The position numbers and the translations under genes were made by a program. The notes under the pieces were generated by a model. That model searched no databases and was not told the DNA's origin. It saw only the letters and a program-made list of their open reading frames with translations. Shown piece after piece: positions 25,680 through 34,828 of a stretch of 64,000 bases of DNA (positions are counted from its first letter, which is position 1; each line of letters begins with the position of its first letter). The stretch is from NCBI GenBank assembly GCA_018266835.1, contig JAFDZP010000002.1, positions 1,649,302-1,713,301 of the forward strand. The letters run 5' to 3'. The stretch comes from Bacteroidota bacterium (GTDB lineage Bacteria > Bacteroidota > Ignavibacteria > Tepidaquicellales > Tepidaquicellaceae).

Positions 25680-25712
25680 GGGTCCTGATAGGATTAAAGA
25701 CCTGTCAGATCA
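25680..25712. repeat. Degenerate palindrome (right flank of island)
   Basis: GTCCTGATAGG and CCTGTCAGATC form an imperfect inverted repeat (8 of 11 positions pair). This mirrors the palindrome at 25295-25323 on the other side of the island. Confidence 0.45.
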
Positions 25713-26554
25713 TAGTGTCGCCACGAATTTTTGGACAAAATCTCACGAATTCCTGGACTTTGTCCCTTTTTTCTACCCTTTTTTAGTGAAATATTTCCAT
25801 TTCCTTCAAAAACCGCACAAACTCGCTTCCAAAATGAACCATTTTCCAAAAATGCAAAAAAGCCATTTTTAAATCAGTTTTAAACTTTGTCCGTTTTTTC
25901 GTGAGATTTGGAGTGTTATAAATTCCCATTTTTCTCATTTGTCCAATTTTTCGTGTCCCGCCGTTTTTGCTAACTGTTTAAAAAATAAAGTACTTAAAAA
26001 TTGTCGAAGTCCATTTATTCACCGCCCCCCTATGTCAAAACAATTTTAAATGTTGGGTTTTGGTCGGATTTTTTGATTTTAAGCTGAAATCAAAGAATTT
26101 GATAATTTTTCTGCAAAATACTACAAAAATTGCACTTTTTTAAAGATACATTCTTTTAAATCTTTATATACAATATTGCCGCTAAAAAGTAACATTTTTG
26201 TTGCATTTTTGCATTTCCAATTTATTTTTAATGCTTTTTGTACGGTAGCTCAGCAAATTCCCCTGCGAATCATTCCTGTTTTATTCTTTCTTAATATATA
26301 GAGAACGGATAAAGTCTTCAAGTTCAACTTCCTCATTACTACTAATAGGTAAATAAAGATACAAAATTCAAAAAACCGATTGTGCGAATCTTGGCTTCAA
26401 TCCTTAGATTATGTGGATTTAAAATTACGTCAACCTTTAAAATAACGTAAAAAATGCATTTTGTCGCTTTTGTACATAATAAAGTCACAATACTTAATGA
26501 ATCAGGCCTCCTGAAAAATGTATTTTTGAATAAGATTTTTAACCTTTCAATTCC

Positions 26555-26782
26555 ATGCGATACGAAAATTTTCTCCTAACATATTCAGTAGCAACTATTC
26601 TCGCAATTTTAATTGCGGCGCTCGTTTTTGCAGAAAGGCAGTCCTTTCTGTTTCTTGGCTCCCTGTCAAATTTATTTATTGCAGCAGTTTCATTGAAATT
26701 GAAATTCCGTAACGCCTTCACGCCGTTCGGAGTAATGACTGCAGTAACAATTCTTTTAATAACATTAATTATACTTTTATGA
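26555..26782 (+). CDS. Small two-helix membrane protein (75 aa), coupled to the next gene
   Basis: The 75 residues hold two or three hydrophobic helices (YSVATILAILIAALVFA, FLGSLSNLFIAAVSL, VMTAVTILLITLIILL) joined by short basic loops. The stop TGA overlaps the ATG of the downstream propeller gene (ATGA at 26779-26782), a typical sign of translational coupling. I do not recognise a family. Membrane proteins of this size may assist export or stability of a co-expressed cargo, but nothing in the sequence proves this. Confidence 0.65.
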   Translation: MRYENFLLTYSVATILAILIAALVFAERQSFLFLGSLSNLFIAAVSLKLKFRNAFTPFGVMTAVTILLITLIILL

Positions 26783-29382
26783 AAAGTAAATTTTATCTCT
26801 TCTCCCTTTTATTATTAGCAGGCACTCTCCTTTCGTTTATTATAAAAGGAGATTTTAAAAATTATGAGCCCGCTAATAAAAATGAAAAATATGCAAAAGA
26901 AAAATATGAAAAAGAAGAACACGAACAATTTGAAAATGAAAAATCTGAAAATGAAGAAGCCGAGTTGAAATACAGAACCGTAACGGTAATCTCTCCCGAA
27001 AAGCAAAATCAAATCTGGGATAACTTAGATGCGATGCACAAGAATAAAACATTTTCAGAAGATAGAATCTATTCACCCTGGTATGCAACAGGACCGGTTG
27101 GAATCCGTGATATGTATTCTCCTGATTACCTTCATAAATACTCAGGCAGATGTATGATGGTTGATTTTGACCGCAACGGAAATTTCTGGGTAGGCTCTGC
27201 GCATGGAGGTTTATGGGCAGGTCCATATATTTTATATCCTATTCCGGTATCGGAAGGACTTAACACATTAAAGATAGGAGCTTTTGCTACACATCCTTCA
27301 CATGATTCAGATTATTTTGTAGGCACAGGATTATTCCGTCCTTTTAATGATGACCCGGGAACAGGACTATGGAGATGGACGGGGAGCGGACCTTCGTTTG
27401 TTCATCAGAATTTACCTGACCCGAACATATCATGGTTCAGCTCAATAAAAATTCATGCAGGCAATCCGAATATTGTACTTGCTGCTTCATCAAACGGAAT
27501 TTTCAGAACATCGGATAATGGAACGTCATGGAATAAAATCATTTGCGGTGATACAAATACAGGTGACCCTTCACAAAGATTTTCTGATTTACAGTCTGAC
27601 CCTTCTAATCCCGATATAATGTACGCCGTGAGGAACAGTTTTTTTATAAGAGGAGGAATTTATAAATCAACTAATGCAGGACTTAACTGGACAAGTCTTC
27701 CTACAGGAATAACAAATATCGGTAACTCAAAAATTGCAATTTGTAAAAATAATCCGGCTCTGCTATTTGCTAACATCACATATTCAAATTACAGGACATC
27801 CGGAGTTTACAAAAGTACGAATGCAGGCGCTTCATGGACGGTAGATTCTTCATCTGCTTTAAGAGGCATACTTGGCAATCAGGGATTTAACAACTGCGGA
27901 ATAACTGTATGCCCAAATGACCCCAGCATTGTTATTGCAGGCGGACAGGGAATGGCTCGCTCAACAAACGGCGGCACTGCGTGGACTCAGGTAAGCGGAA
28001 GTTTTGTACATGCCGATGTAACATCGTTTGCATGGAAAAATAATGATGAAGTGTGGAGTACATCTGATGGAGGATTGTTTAAATCTACAGATAAAGGTGC
28101 AACATGGACTACTCCCGATAACATAATGATGGTATCGGAAATTTTATTCCTTGCAATCAGTCCCTCGTTTGAACTTGACCAGGCAATAGGGGTTGAGCAC
28201 AACGGAGTATGCGTTACGCATAGTTTAGGTAATGATTACAGAATGACATTCGGAGGCGATGGCTCAGGTGTAGCGTTCAATCCGTTTGATACAAAAAAAG
28301 TTTATTGTAATGTGGGAGCTTTTCTTACGGGTTTACCGTTCAGATTTTTCAAAAGCAGTCAGGGCGGAGACTTCGATACATGGAGTGATATTTCAAGCAA
28401 CATACTTAATCCGTGCGGCTACTGGTATCAGAGTATTAAAACAGATAAACAATCTCCTCCGAATTTATATACAAGCGTCTGTACTACCGTATGGAAATCT
28501 ACCAACGATGGTGACTCATGGATAAATCTGAATACTCCTTCCTCATACATAACGGATAAAATTATAACTGTGAATGATAACGGAGTAGTGTTTGCAATTC
28601 CGAACGATACAAACTCAGCAGGCACAGGTAAGCTTTTAGTTTACAGCGGAAGCACATGGAGCGACAGAACTCCTCCCGGTACAGGCGCGAGCCAGATACA
28701 GAGAGTAAAAGTTCATCCGAGAAATCAGAATACTATCTTTGCATTGACAAGCGGAACGAATTCAGTAAGCCATAAGATATTCCGTTCAACAAATCTTGGT
28801 GTGAACTGGACTAACATAACCGGTACAGGACTGGATGATGTACCTATGGCAGATATGATTGCGCATCCGACTGACCCGAATAAATTTTATGTAGGTACGC
28901 AGGGATTTGGATTCTTCGGAACAACAAACGGCGGCACAAACTGGTATCCGTGGAATAACGGAGCGCAGAAAAGTGTGAGAGTAACTGAGATGGCATTTAT
29001 AGATAGCGGATTTGTATCAGACCATTTTATTATCTATGCAGCTACTTACGGCAGAGGAGTTTACATCAGAGATTTAAGCGATGACCCTTCAGGAATTGGA
29101 AGCAATAATACAGTTGTTGATAGCTATCAGCTCAGACAAAATTATCCTAATCCTTTTAATCCGACAACTACAATAGAATTCAATATGAAAAAATCAGGCA
29201 TTGCAAAGATGGAAGTTTTTGACCTAACGGGAAAATTAGTTGCGACAATTGTTGACGGATACAGGCAGGAAGGAAGGCAGAATGCTAAGTTCAGCGGATA
29301 CGGTCTGGCATCAGGAGTGTATTTTTATAAATTCACCGCAGACAGTTTTACAGATATTAAAAAGATGATGCTTGTGAAGTAG
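26779..29382 (+). CDS. BNR/sortilin-like beta-propeller surface protein with T9SS sorting domain
   Basis: The 867-residue protein has an N-terminal signal or anchor segment and a charged Glu/Lys-rich stretch (about 30-65). A large propeller follows, with many S-T-N/D-x-G-x-x-W blades (FRTSDNGTSWNKI, YKSTNAGLNWTS, FKSTDKGATWTT, FRSTNLGVNWTN). These are Asp-box/BNR repeats as in sialidases and sortilin-type proteins, but no sialidase catalytic set was recognised. The type A T9SS domain covers about 782-867 (LRQNYPNPFNPTTTI, VFDLTGKLV, SGVYFYKF, KKMMLVK). It is coupled to the small membrane gene upstream. Confidence 0.88.
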   Translation: MKSKFYLFSLLLLAGTLLSFIIKGDFKNYEPANKNEKYAKEKYEKEEHEQFENEKSENEEAELKYRTVTVISPEKQNQIWDNLDAMHKNKTFSEDRIYSPWYATGPVGIRDMYSPDYLHKYSGRCMMVDFDRNGNFWVGSAHGGLWAGPYILYPIPVSEGLNTLKIGAFATHPSHDSDYFVGTGLFRPFNDDPGTGLWRWTGSGPSFVHQNLPDPNISWFSSIKIHAGNPNIVLAASSNGIFRTSDNGTSWNKIICGDTNTGDPSQRFSDLQSDPSNPDIMYAVRNSFFIRGGIYKSTNAGLNWTSLPTGITNIGNSKIAICKNNPALLFANITYSNYRTSGVYKSTNAGASWTVDSSSALRGILGNQGFNNCGITVCPNDPSIVIAGGQGMARSTNGGTAWTQVSGSFVHADVTSFAWKNNDEVWSTSDGGLFKSTDKGATWTTPDNIMMVSEILFLAISPSFELDQAIGVEHNGVCVTHSLGNDYRMTFGGDGSGVAFNPFDTKKVYCNVGAFLTGLPFRFFKSSQGGDFDTWSDISSNILNPCGYWYQSIKTDKQSPPNLYTSVCTTVWKSTNDGDSWINLNTPSSYITDKIITVNDNGVVFAIPNDTNSAGTGKLLVYSGSTWSDRTPPGTGASQIQRVKVHPRNQNTIFALTSGTNSVSHKIFRSTNLGVNWTNITGTGLDDVPMADMIAHPTDPNKFYVGTQGFGFFGTTNGGTNWYPWNNGAQKSVRVTEMAFIDSGFVSDHFIIYAATYGRGVYIRDLSDDPSGIGSNNTVVDSYQLRQNYPNPFNPTTTIEFNMKKSGIAKMEVFDLTGKLVATIVDGYRQEGRQNAKFSGYGLASGVYFYKFTADSFTDIKKMMLVK

Positions 29383-29455
29383 GTGTTCTTTAATAGTTGT
29401 TCGTTAATCGTTATTCGCAAAACTAATTAAAAATTATTACAAAATAAAACTTAAT

Positions 29456-30796
29456 ATGAAATCAAAATTCACAGCACTACTTCTGTTGGTTTTCTTATTT
29501 TCTTCTCTCCCTTTGTTTGCCCAGTTGAACACTCCCACAATTGCAGTATCAAATATCACATGGGGAAGTTTTACTTTAACACTTACAAATACTTCGCCGG
29601 GAATACAAAACACGAGATGGATAATTAGAGAAACAGGCGGAGACACGGTAATGGATACGTGGTGGAACCAATGCGATACCTCGGGCTCGTGGATATCTTT
29701 TCCGTTCACAGCTGACCAGTATGACCTGACAACAAAAAATATTATCGGATGTAAACCCGGGCAGCAATACACTGCCAATGCTTTATACAATAACGGAGCA
29801 GTATGGTCGCCATCAAGCAATGTGATAAATTTCACAACAGGAGCAGAACCTGCCCTGACAGGTACTGATACCATTCATGTCGTTCTTTGGGGGCACTCAC
29901 TTTTAGATTACGGTGACCAGTGTATGCTTAAGTCTTTGATAAGGTGCGGCAATGAAGATTATAATTACGCTGATAACATCGCACACATGCTGCAGACTGC
30001 ATTGAGGATGTCAACAGGTAAGAAAATTTCTGTGATTAACAGAGGAGTGAACGGTTCGCAGCACTCGGATTGGTACAACGATTATTACAATGAATATTTA
30101 GCGGGCGGAAGATATGCCGACCATAATTCATATCCCATTGTTGTTTTCTTCTTCGGCGCAAACAATGCTCACAACGGATATCCTGTTGCAAGCTTCGGGA
30201 ATGATATGAGAAATTATATTTCATTCTTAAATAATCTTGGCGTGAAAGTTGTTTATAATTCTATTCATCACACAAAAGAAAGTTTTGTAGATGCAGGTTC
30301 GCAGATTGCTTACAGAAATATGTGGAATACAGTAATGAATGAGAACAGCGGAAATCCTAAAGTGAGAAGGGGACTGGATTTGTATTCATTATTCAGTTCC
30401 AATGAAAGCAGATTCCTCGGAGCAGATAAAGTTCATCCGGATTTATCGGAAGGAATGATTGAAGTTGCAAGGCAGCTTGCGCCGATAGTGCAGAGTGTAA
30501 CAAGCGTAAAGAAGATAGAAGGATTTGTACCGAACATGTTTGAGCTGAATCAGAATTTTCCTAACCCTTTTAATCCTACAACAACAATAAGGTACAGCAT
30601 ACAAAAATCTGCATTTGTAAATCTGATTGTGTATGATATGAACGGAAAAGAAGTTGAAAAATTAGTTTCAGAAAATCAGGGCAACGGGTATTACGAAGTA
30701 AATTTTAATGCAGATAAACTTGCAAGCGGAATTTATTTTTACAAGCTTGAAACACAGGATTTCATCGCAACAAAAAAAATGTCCCTTCTAAAATAA
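29456..30796 (+). CDS. Secreted SGNH-type hydrolase with Ig/FN3-like domain and T9SS sorting domain
   Basis: A signal peptide (1-22, PLFAQ) is followed by a beta-sandwich of FN3 type (about 24-128). The SGNH/GDSL-like domain (about 138-345) has the block I serine in GHSLLDYG (Ser148; GHS in place of the usual GDS), RGVNGS as block II, GANN as block III and DKVHPD as the block V Asp-His pair. Esterase activity on an extracellular carbohydrate or lipid is likely. The T9SS domain spans about 361-446 with NFPNPFNP. The block I Asp-to-His change could alter activity. It follows a BNR cargo gene by 73 nt. Confidence 0.8.
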   Translation: MKSKFTALLLLVFLFSSLPLFAQLNTPTIAVSNITWGSFTLTLTNTSPGIQNTRWIIRETGGDTVMDTWWNQCDTSGSWISFPFTADQYDLTTKNIIGCKPGQQYTANALYNNGAVWSPSSNVINFTTGAEPALTGTDTIHVVLWGHSLLDYGDQCMLKSLIRCGNEDYNYADNIAHMLQTALRMSTGKKISVINRGVNGSQHSDWYNDYYNEYLAGGRYADHNSYPIVVFFFGANNAHNGYPVASFGNDMRNYISFLNNLGVKVVYNSIHHTKESFVDAGSQIAYRNMWNTVMNENSGNPKVRRGLDLYSLFSSNESRFLGADKVHPDLSEGMIEVARQLAPIVQSVTSVKKIEGFVPNMFELNQNFPNPFNPTTTIRYSIQKSAFVNLIVYDMNGKEVEKLVSENQGNGYYEVNFNADKLASGIYFYKLETQDFIATKKMSLLK

Positions 30797-30848
30797 AATC
30801 ATGCACGAAAAAGCATTAGTAATATGCTCCCTCCGATAGACTAACAAT

Positions 30849-30884
30849 AACTCCTGTTTGTAAAATACAGACAGGAGTTTTTTA
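30849..30884. terminator. Bidirectional intrinsic terminator
   Basis: AACTCCTGTTTGTA (30849-30862) pairs with TACAGACAGGAGTT (30866-30879) with one G-U pair and a 3-nt loop, then a T-run. It serves both the SGNH gene and the convergent minus-strand gene. Confidence 0.8.
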
Positions 30885-32384
30885 TTGATACTGATAAGCT
30901 TGTTTTGGTTTATCGTAAAGTTCGTAGCATTTTTCAATCAGCCATTCTTTGCTTGGTATGAACTCATCTTTTTCAATTCTGTTCTTTAAATATTCTGCAT
31001 CAAAGTTGCTGGAGTTCTCTTTGAATTTTATTAATTTTTCTACGGAATTCAGAAACAGCATTTCGGATTCTATTCTTTTTTTACTTAACATTTTACTTGC
31101 CCTGTACTGTTTTTTGAACAATATTATTTTATCAAGACAATCGACAAAATTCCTCATCTCATATAAAGATCTGACCTGAAGGTTATTAATTCTTTCTTCG
31201 AACGTTCTGTTATTAGTTTTTATTTTATCCAGCGATATTAAAACTTTATCAAAAGAATAATTTAAAAAATGATAATGGGCTTCGGTCATATACTTCATAT
31301 CATCTCTGTCATCAGGCGGCAGGAACTTTATATAGGACAAAAGATTTTTGATTTTATGTTTGTTTTTCAGAGTATCATAATTAGAGAGCATATTGAAGAA
31401 ACTTCCTGTTATAAAAAATTGTGATTTGCTGTTTACAAAAAGTTTCTTTTCAAGAATTGTTTCCTGGAGATTAAGATATTCTTTTGAAAACTCTTCTGTG
31501 TTTTTTACTACTTTACGTTTAACAATACAGTATGATTTCAAACAAGCCATATGATAATCTATATCATCCACGCTCATCTTATTAATATTCTCAAATACTA
31601 TTTTTTTGTAGTTATAATATTTTTCTTTGTTATCTATATCGTGAATAGCATCAAAAAAATAATTTAGTAATTGCAGATAAGAATCATATTTATTGAAAGG
31701 CTTTATCAAATTGAATAGATTATTCAATAATTCTGAATCATGAATTTTACTGAATATACTATTTGTATTGTTTGAGTAAGCTCCTGAATATGTAAAATTA
31801 CTTGCGCTTACAGATATAAGCTCTGCAATATAAAAATTTGTTATGGCGGTTACTATTTTTGTCAGACGGGCAACATAATCTTCAATATTTTCCTTCTTTT
31901 TTTTCTTTCCAAAAAACATTGTATAGTTTGCATTTTCAATTTCCAGTAAATATTGCTTTAGAAAAGTATTTGAATCTAAATCAACAAATTGATCAATCTG
32001 TGTAACCATCTTATCACTTTGAAGCTTGAAAATATTTTTCAGGGATCTTTTTCTTAACTCTTCAAGAAAAACAATATCGGGAAAAATTTCATTTTTCTCA
32101 AAAGAAATTTGCCTGAGAAAATTTAGAACAAGTCTATGCAAGGAACTTAAACCTTCATTTATTTTCCCATAAGAAAACTTTTCAGACGGATATAATTTAG
32201 AAAAAATCTTCTCCCGTGTAAAATTAATATCAGTAAATAAGGGATAGTAAATTCTAATTATAGAATATAGTTCAACAAGCTTTTTTCTTCTATTAAAGTA
32301 TGTTGAATCTAAATATTGACCGAAAGCTTCAAGCTCATCGGGATTGAATGTTTTAATTACATCGATAAAATGGCATTTAATCAT
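30882..32384 (-). CDS. Unrecognised helical protein, paralogue of the gene at 40669-42078
   Basis: The 500-residue protein is predicted to be almost all helical, rich in Lys, Asn, Phe and Tyr, without a signal peptide. Its N-terminal 100 residues share a clear signature with the 469-residue protein at 40669-42078: KTF...E...F..(Y)L.S.Y.N, then YYP.F, FTR..IF..YPSEK(F/Y) and ..LVL..L. The rest aligns loosely and could be TPR-like. I do not know a family function. Both paralogues are convergent or close to secreted propeller genes. The gene is strongly AT-rich. Confidence 0.7.
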   Translation of the reverse strand: MIKCHFIDVIKTFNPDELEAFGQYLDSTYFNRRKKLVELYSIIRIYYPLFTDINFTREKIFSKLYPSEKFSYGKINEGLSSLHRLVLNFLRQISFEKNEIFPDIVFLEELRKRSLKNIFKLQSDKMVTQIDQFVDLDSNTFLKQYLLEIENANYTMFFGKKKKKENIEDYVARLTKIVTAITNFYIAELISVSASNFTYSGAYSNNTNSIFSKIHDSELLNNLFNLIKPFNKYDSYLQLLNYFFDAIHDIDNKEKYYNYKKIVFENINKMSVDDIDYHMACLKSYCIVKRKVVKNTEEFSKEYLNLQETILEKKLFVNSKSQFFITGSFFNMLSNYDTLKNKHKIKNLLSYIKFLPPDDRDDMKYMTEAHYHFLNYSFDKVLISLDKIKTNNRTFEERINNLQVRSLYEMRNFVDCLDKIILFKKQYRASKMLSKKRIESEMLFLNSVEKLIKFKENSSNFDAEYLKNRIEKDEFIPSKEWLIEKCYELYDKPKQAYQYQ

Positions 32385-32495
32385 TTTTACCCCTCATTTT
32401 ACTTTTCTAACATTAAATTATGTATTTTTGTTTTAAAAATCCACAAAATAATCAATTACCCTACTTGTTCTGTTTTATTTTTTTTAAGATTTAGC

Positions 32496-32527
32496 TTTGC
32501 TATTATATACAAACATCTTGATATTTG
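32496..32527 (+). promoter_or_regulatory. Candidate Bacteroidota-type promoter
   Basis: TTTG (32496-32499), a 20-nt spacer, then GATATTTG (32520-32527), which matches TAnnTTTG at 7 of 8 positions. Transcription would start near 32533, about 20 nt before the small secreted-protein gene. Confidence 0.4.
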
Positions 32528-32553
32528 GTACAACTAATTAAAATTAAATTAGT

Positions 32554-32766
32554 ATGAAGACAATAAAAATTTTTTCGCTGGCAAGCGCCCTTTTCATTCT
32601 TTCAATTTTTTCATCTACTTTCAGTTATGCTAATGTAACAGATTTTCCAAATACTGTTTCAGTATCTGAAAGTGATCATGTTGAATATGTCTATATAGAC
32701 GGAGTTAAATATAAATACACTTACACTGATGACGGCAGAATAATAATTTCAGAATCAGAAGATTAA
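32554..32766 (+). CDS. Small secreted acidic protein (70 aa)
   Basis: A good signal peptide (MKTIKIFSLASALFILSIFSSTFSYA) leaves an acidic mature peptide of about 44 residues. It is rich in Tyr, Asp and Ser, with a likely beta-hairpin YVYIDGVKYKYTYTDDGRI. The family is not recognised. It is followed after 39 nt by another small gene and lies opposite the helical-family gene. A promoter candidate lies just upstream. Confidence 0.7.
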   Translation: MKTIKIFSLASALFILSIFSSTFSYANVTDFPNTVSVSESDHVEYVYIDGVKYKYTYTDDGRIIISESED

Positions 32767-32805
32767 TTTTTTATAATCACCCCTAAATAAAATAAAGGAC
32801 TAACT

Positions 32806-32991
32806 ATGTTCAAATGCTGGATTTACATCTCAGGGGAAAACATCAGTAGTAATAATACTGAAGGATTACTATCTGATAAAGATGAGGTTTATAAAAGTAA
32901 GAGTGTAAAAGAAAATGAAATTAAAAGAATAGACTCATACTTTCCGGATATGAGAAAACTCAATTTCTTTAATAGGTTTGTAAATTTTTAG
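32806..32991 (+). CDS. Possible small protein (61 aa)
   Basis: The ATG is preceded by AAAGGACTAACT, a plausible ribosome-binding site. The 61 residues are polar and charged (SDKDEVYKSKSVKENEIKRIDS) with no signal peptide or known motif. It follows the small secreted protein and precedes a terminator, so it fits a two-gene unit. It could still be a chance open frame. Confidence 0.45.
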   Translation: MFKCWIYISGENISSNNTEGLLSDKDEVYKSKSVKENEIKRIDSYFPDMRKLNFFNRFVNF

Positions 32992-33061
32992 TAATAATAA
33001 AAGGTATATACGTCTGTTGCCGAAGGTTTTGTGCCACTCCCCCTTTGCCAGCAGATTAAAG

Positions 33062-33100
33062 AAAAAAGGCTTATCTCTTACCGGTAAGCCTTTTTTATTT
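33062..33100. terminator. Bidirectional intrinsic terminator
   Basis: AAAAAAGGCTTA (33062-33073) pairs with TAAGCCTTTTTT (33085-33096) over an 11-nt loop. It closes the small-gene unit and the convergent minus-strand gene. Confidence 0.8.
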
Positions 33101-33121
33101 ATGTTTAAATTTTTTGTGATT

Positions 33122-34669
33122 TTATTTTGGCGGTGCAGGAGGAATAATATTAAGGCTTCTTACAATCGCCTCTACAATGGGTCTGTATTGATCAAAATAT
33201 TGTTTCTTTATCTGAGCGTTTACCGAAAGCTTATCTGTCTTAAGGAAAATAAAAAATCTTAAATTAGTAGAGCCCGCTACAGTCTTCGGTTCGTTTTCAT
33301 ATGCAGTTAATGCGCTGTCATTCATCTGAAATGTATTCTTGAACTCAGCTGCATTGTAATCTTTACCTTCATTATCCAGTGATATAAAAATATTTGCAGT
33401 ACCGTTTTCTTTTGCAGTAGTGTCGGTTAATATTACACCCTTAAATTTCTCCACACTCTTATCGATGTTTCTCATATCAATAACTTTCCAGTTTTGAGGA
33501 TAACTCATTCGTAAGCCAAGTTCACCCTCACTGAAACCTTTCTTTAATGAATCAGGAATGCTGTAATTGCCTGTGACATTTTTCAGTGAATCAACCTTCT
33601 TTAAGCTATCGTTATTTGCCTGCAGCTTACGTAATGAATCTAATTGGCGTGTTGCATCATTTGTAAGATTTGAATCCTGCGGAATATTTATCTTCGGTCT
33701 TGTTATCTTCGGAGCCCTGATAATATTTTTCTTTATTACAGGAGGCTGTACTTTATCAGTCGGTGTTCCGTCTTCTTTTGGTTCTTCCTTAGGTTTATTC
33801 GGGTCTTCGTATTCTTTGAAATTTATTTTTACAGGAATATCATTTATAACTATTAGTCTCTTTTCCTGTTCGATTGTCTTTGTTTCAGTTTTCCCGTAGA
33901 AATTATAGAAAAGCAGCGAGCATATACAAGCGAATACAACTGCAGATATAATACCAATCGTCATATTTTTTCTGTAAAGCAGTCTGTTCAGATGGAAAGG
34001 ATTTTTCTTCCCTATCTTCTGCTCAAGGAGCTCATCTTCTGTTAAAGGAATTAGCGGCTCATCAGGTCTGCCCAGATCAACGGGCATAATGAGATTTTCT
34101 ACATCGGGATTTGGAGTAAAAGATACAGGCTGTACTAACTGCCCGTTTTCATCTTTTTTTTTTTCTACGATTAATTCGCCGGTGCTAGGATCAATTGAGA
34201 TTATAATTTCTACCTCTTGAATCTCTTCGCCCTGCTTAGGATGGAGATACAAACGATTGCTTTGTGTTTCCGTAAGGGACTTTGTATCCTTTACGGAACA
34301 ATCAATATTAACACCTTTTTTTGTCTTAACTCTTATTCTTAATAAATTTTCATTTATTAAGTTTATCTGGTAATTGCTTTCACCTGAGGCGGCAGCTGGT
34401 ACAGCTGGCTTAACCTGTTCTTTTTTCTCTTCAGTTTTTAATTCTTCCTGATTTTGTTCTTCTGTATTTACAGGTTCAGAAACTTCGGAAGTTTTAGTTT
34501 TTTCTTCTTTTATATCTTCAGTTACAACTTTCGGCGCAATGTTGTTAAGATTTTTAACTTCACCGGCTTCATATGCATTTATGTCGTCCAGAATTCTTTG
34601 CTCAAGAGTTTTAGTTTCTTCGTGTTTTATATCTTTTTCGTCGGTATTTTCTGTCAAATTATCGTTCAT
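33122..34669 (-). CDS. Single-pass membrane protein with acidic N-terminus and PsbP-like C-terminal domain
   Basis: The 515-residue protein starts with an acidic, low-complexity cytoplasmic region (1-95). A small beta domain (about 97-170; NYQINLINENLLRIRVKTKKG) comes next. A single membrane helix lies at about 236-258 (IGIISAVVFACICSLLFY). The extracytoplasmic part has a Pro/Lys-rich linker and a C-terminal domain (about 380-510) opening with LGLRMSYPQNWKVID, like PsbP/DUF1795 folds. Its layout (acidic cytoplasmic tail, helix, small envelope domain) recalls the SPOR protein at the left end. No family was recognised for the whole protein. It is convergent with the small-gene unit. Confidence 0.75.
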   Translation of the reverse strand: MNDNLTENTDEKDIKHEETKTLEQRILDDINAYEAGEVKNLNNIAPKVVTEDIKEEKTKTSEVSEPVNTEEQNQEELKTEEKKEQVKPAVPAAASGESNYQINLINENLLRIRVKTKKGVNIDCSVKDTKSLTETQSNRLYLHPKQGEEIQEVEIIISIDPSTGELIVEKKKDENGQLVQPVSFTPNPDVENLIMPVDLGRPDEPLIPLTEDELLEQKIGKKNPFHLNRLLYRKNMTIGIISAVVFACICSLLFYNFYGKTETKTIEQEKRLIVINDIPVKINFKEYEDPNKPKEEPKEDGTPTDKVQPPVIKKNIIRAPKITRPKINIPQDSNLTNDATRQLDSLRKLQANNDSLKKVDSLKNVTGNYSIPDSLKKGFSEGELGLRMSYPQNWKVIDMRNIDKSVEKFKGVILTDTTAKENGTANIFISLDNEGKDYNAAEFKNTFQMNDSALTAYENEPKTVAGSTNLRFFIFLKTDKLSVNAQIKKQYFDQYRPIVEAIVRSLNIIPPAPPK

Positions 34670-34828
34670 TTACTAAAGCCTTAAATTTAGTCATCTTAAA
34701 CTTAAGATTAAATTCATTCTTTAATATTTTTAATTCAAAAAAGGGTTGTTAAGTTCCATCAGTTTACGATTATTTTTCAATAAGTTTTCAAATTTCTGAA
34801 GATTTTTGCAAATTCTGCATTTTTGAGG
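34670..34828. other. Intergenic DNA between the PsbP-like gene and the four-way-junction element
   Basis: AT-rich, with no gene seen; it should hold the promoter of the minus-strand gene. The complete gap to pdxH runs to 35014 and contains the four-way-junction element at 34829-34931. A minus-strand open frame that crosses the element (34730-34939) is not called. Confidence 0.5.

Larger units (their letters stand above)
25235..26554. other. 1.3-kb gene-free repeat island
   Basis: No gene is supported. The first half (25295-25712) is a nested arrangement of palindromes, two near-identical 65-bp direct repeats and an inverted pair of C-rich elements (listed separately). From 25720 to 25970 there are diverged repeats of the type CACGAATTTTTGGACAAA in both orientations, and a further GGGTTTTGGTCGGATTTT variant lies near 26055. 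From 26100 to 26554 the DNA is AT-rich; one 27-codon minus frame near 26280-26365 (YLPISSNEEVELEDFIRS) looks protein-like but is too short to call. Short open frames across the repeats are treated as chance. Confidence 0.6.

Noticed and set aside
25332-25872. Several 60-95-codon frames in the repeat island
   Set aside because: They read across C-rich palindromes and direct repeats (for example PPPLQGRGLRG-type peptides), a common artefact of such repeats.
26280-26365. 27-codon minus-strand frame (YLPISSNEEVELEDFIRS)
   Set aside because: It is protein-like but has only a TTG start and no promoter or terminator, so I kept it as a remark in the gap description.
26779-29382. Sialidase activity for the Asp-box propeller proteins
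   Set aside because: Asp-box blades alone are shared with many non-enzymatic propellers; the arginine triad and Tyr/Glu pair of sialidases were not recognised.
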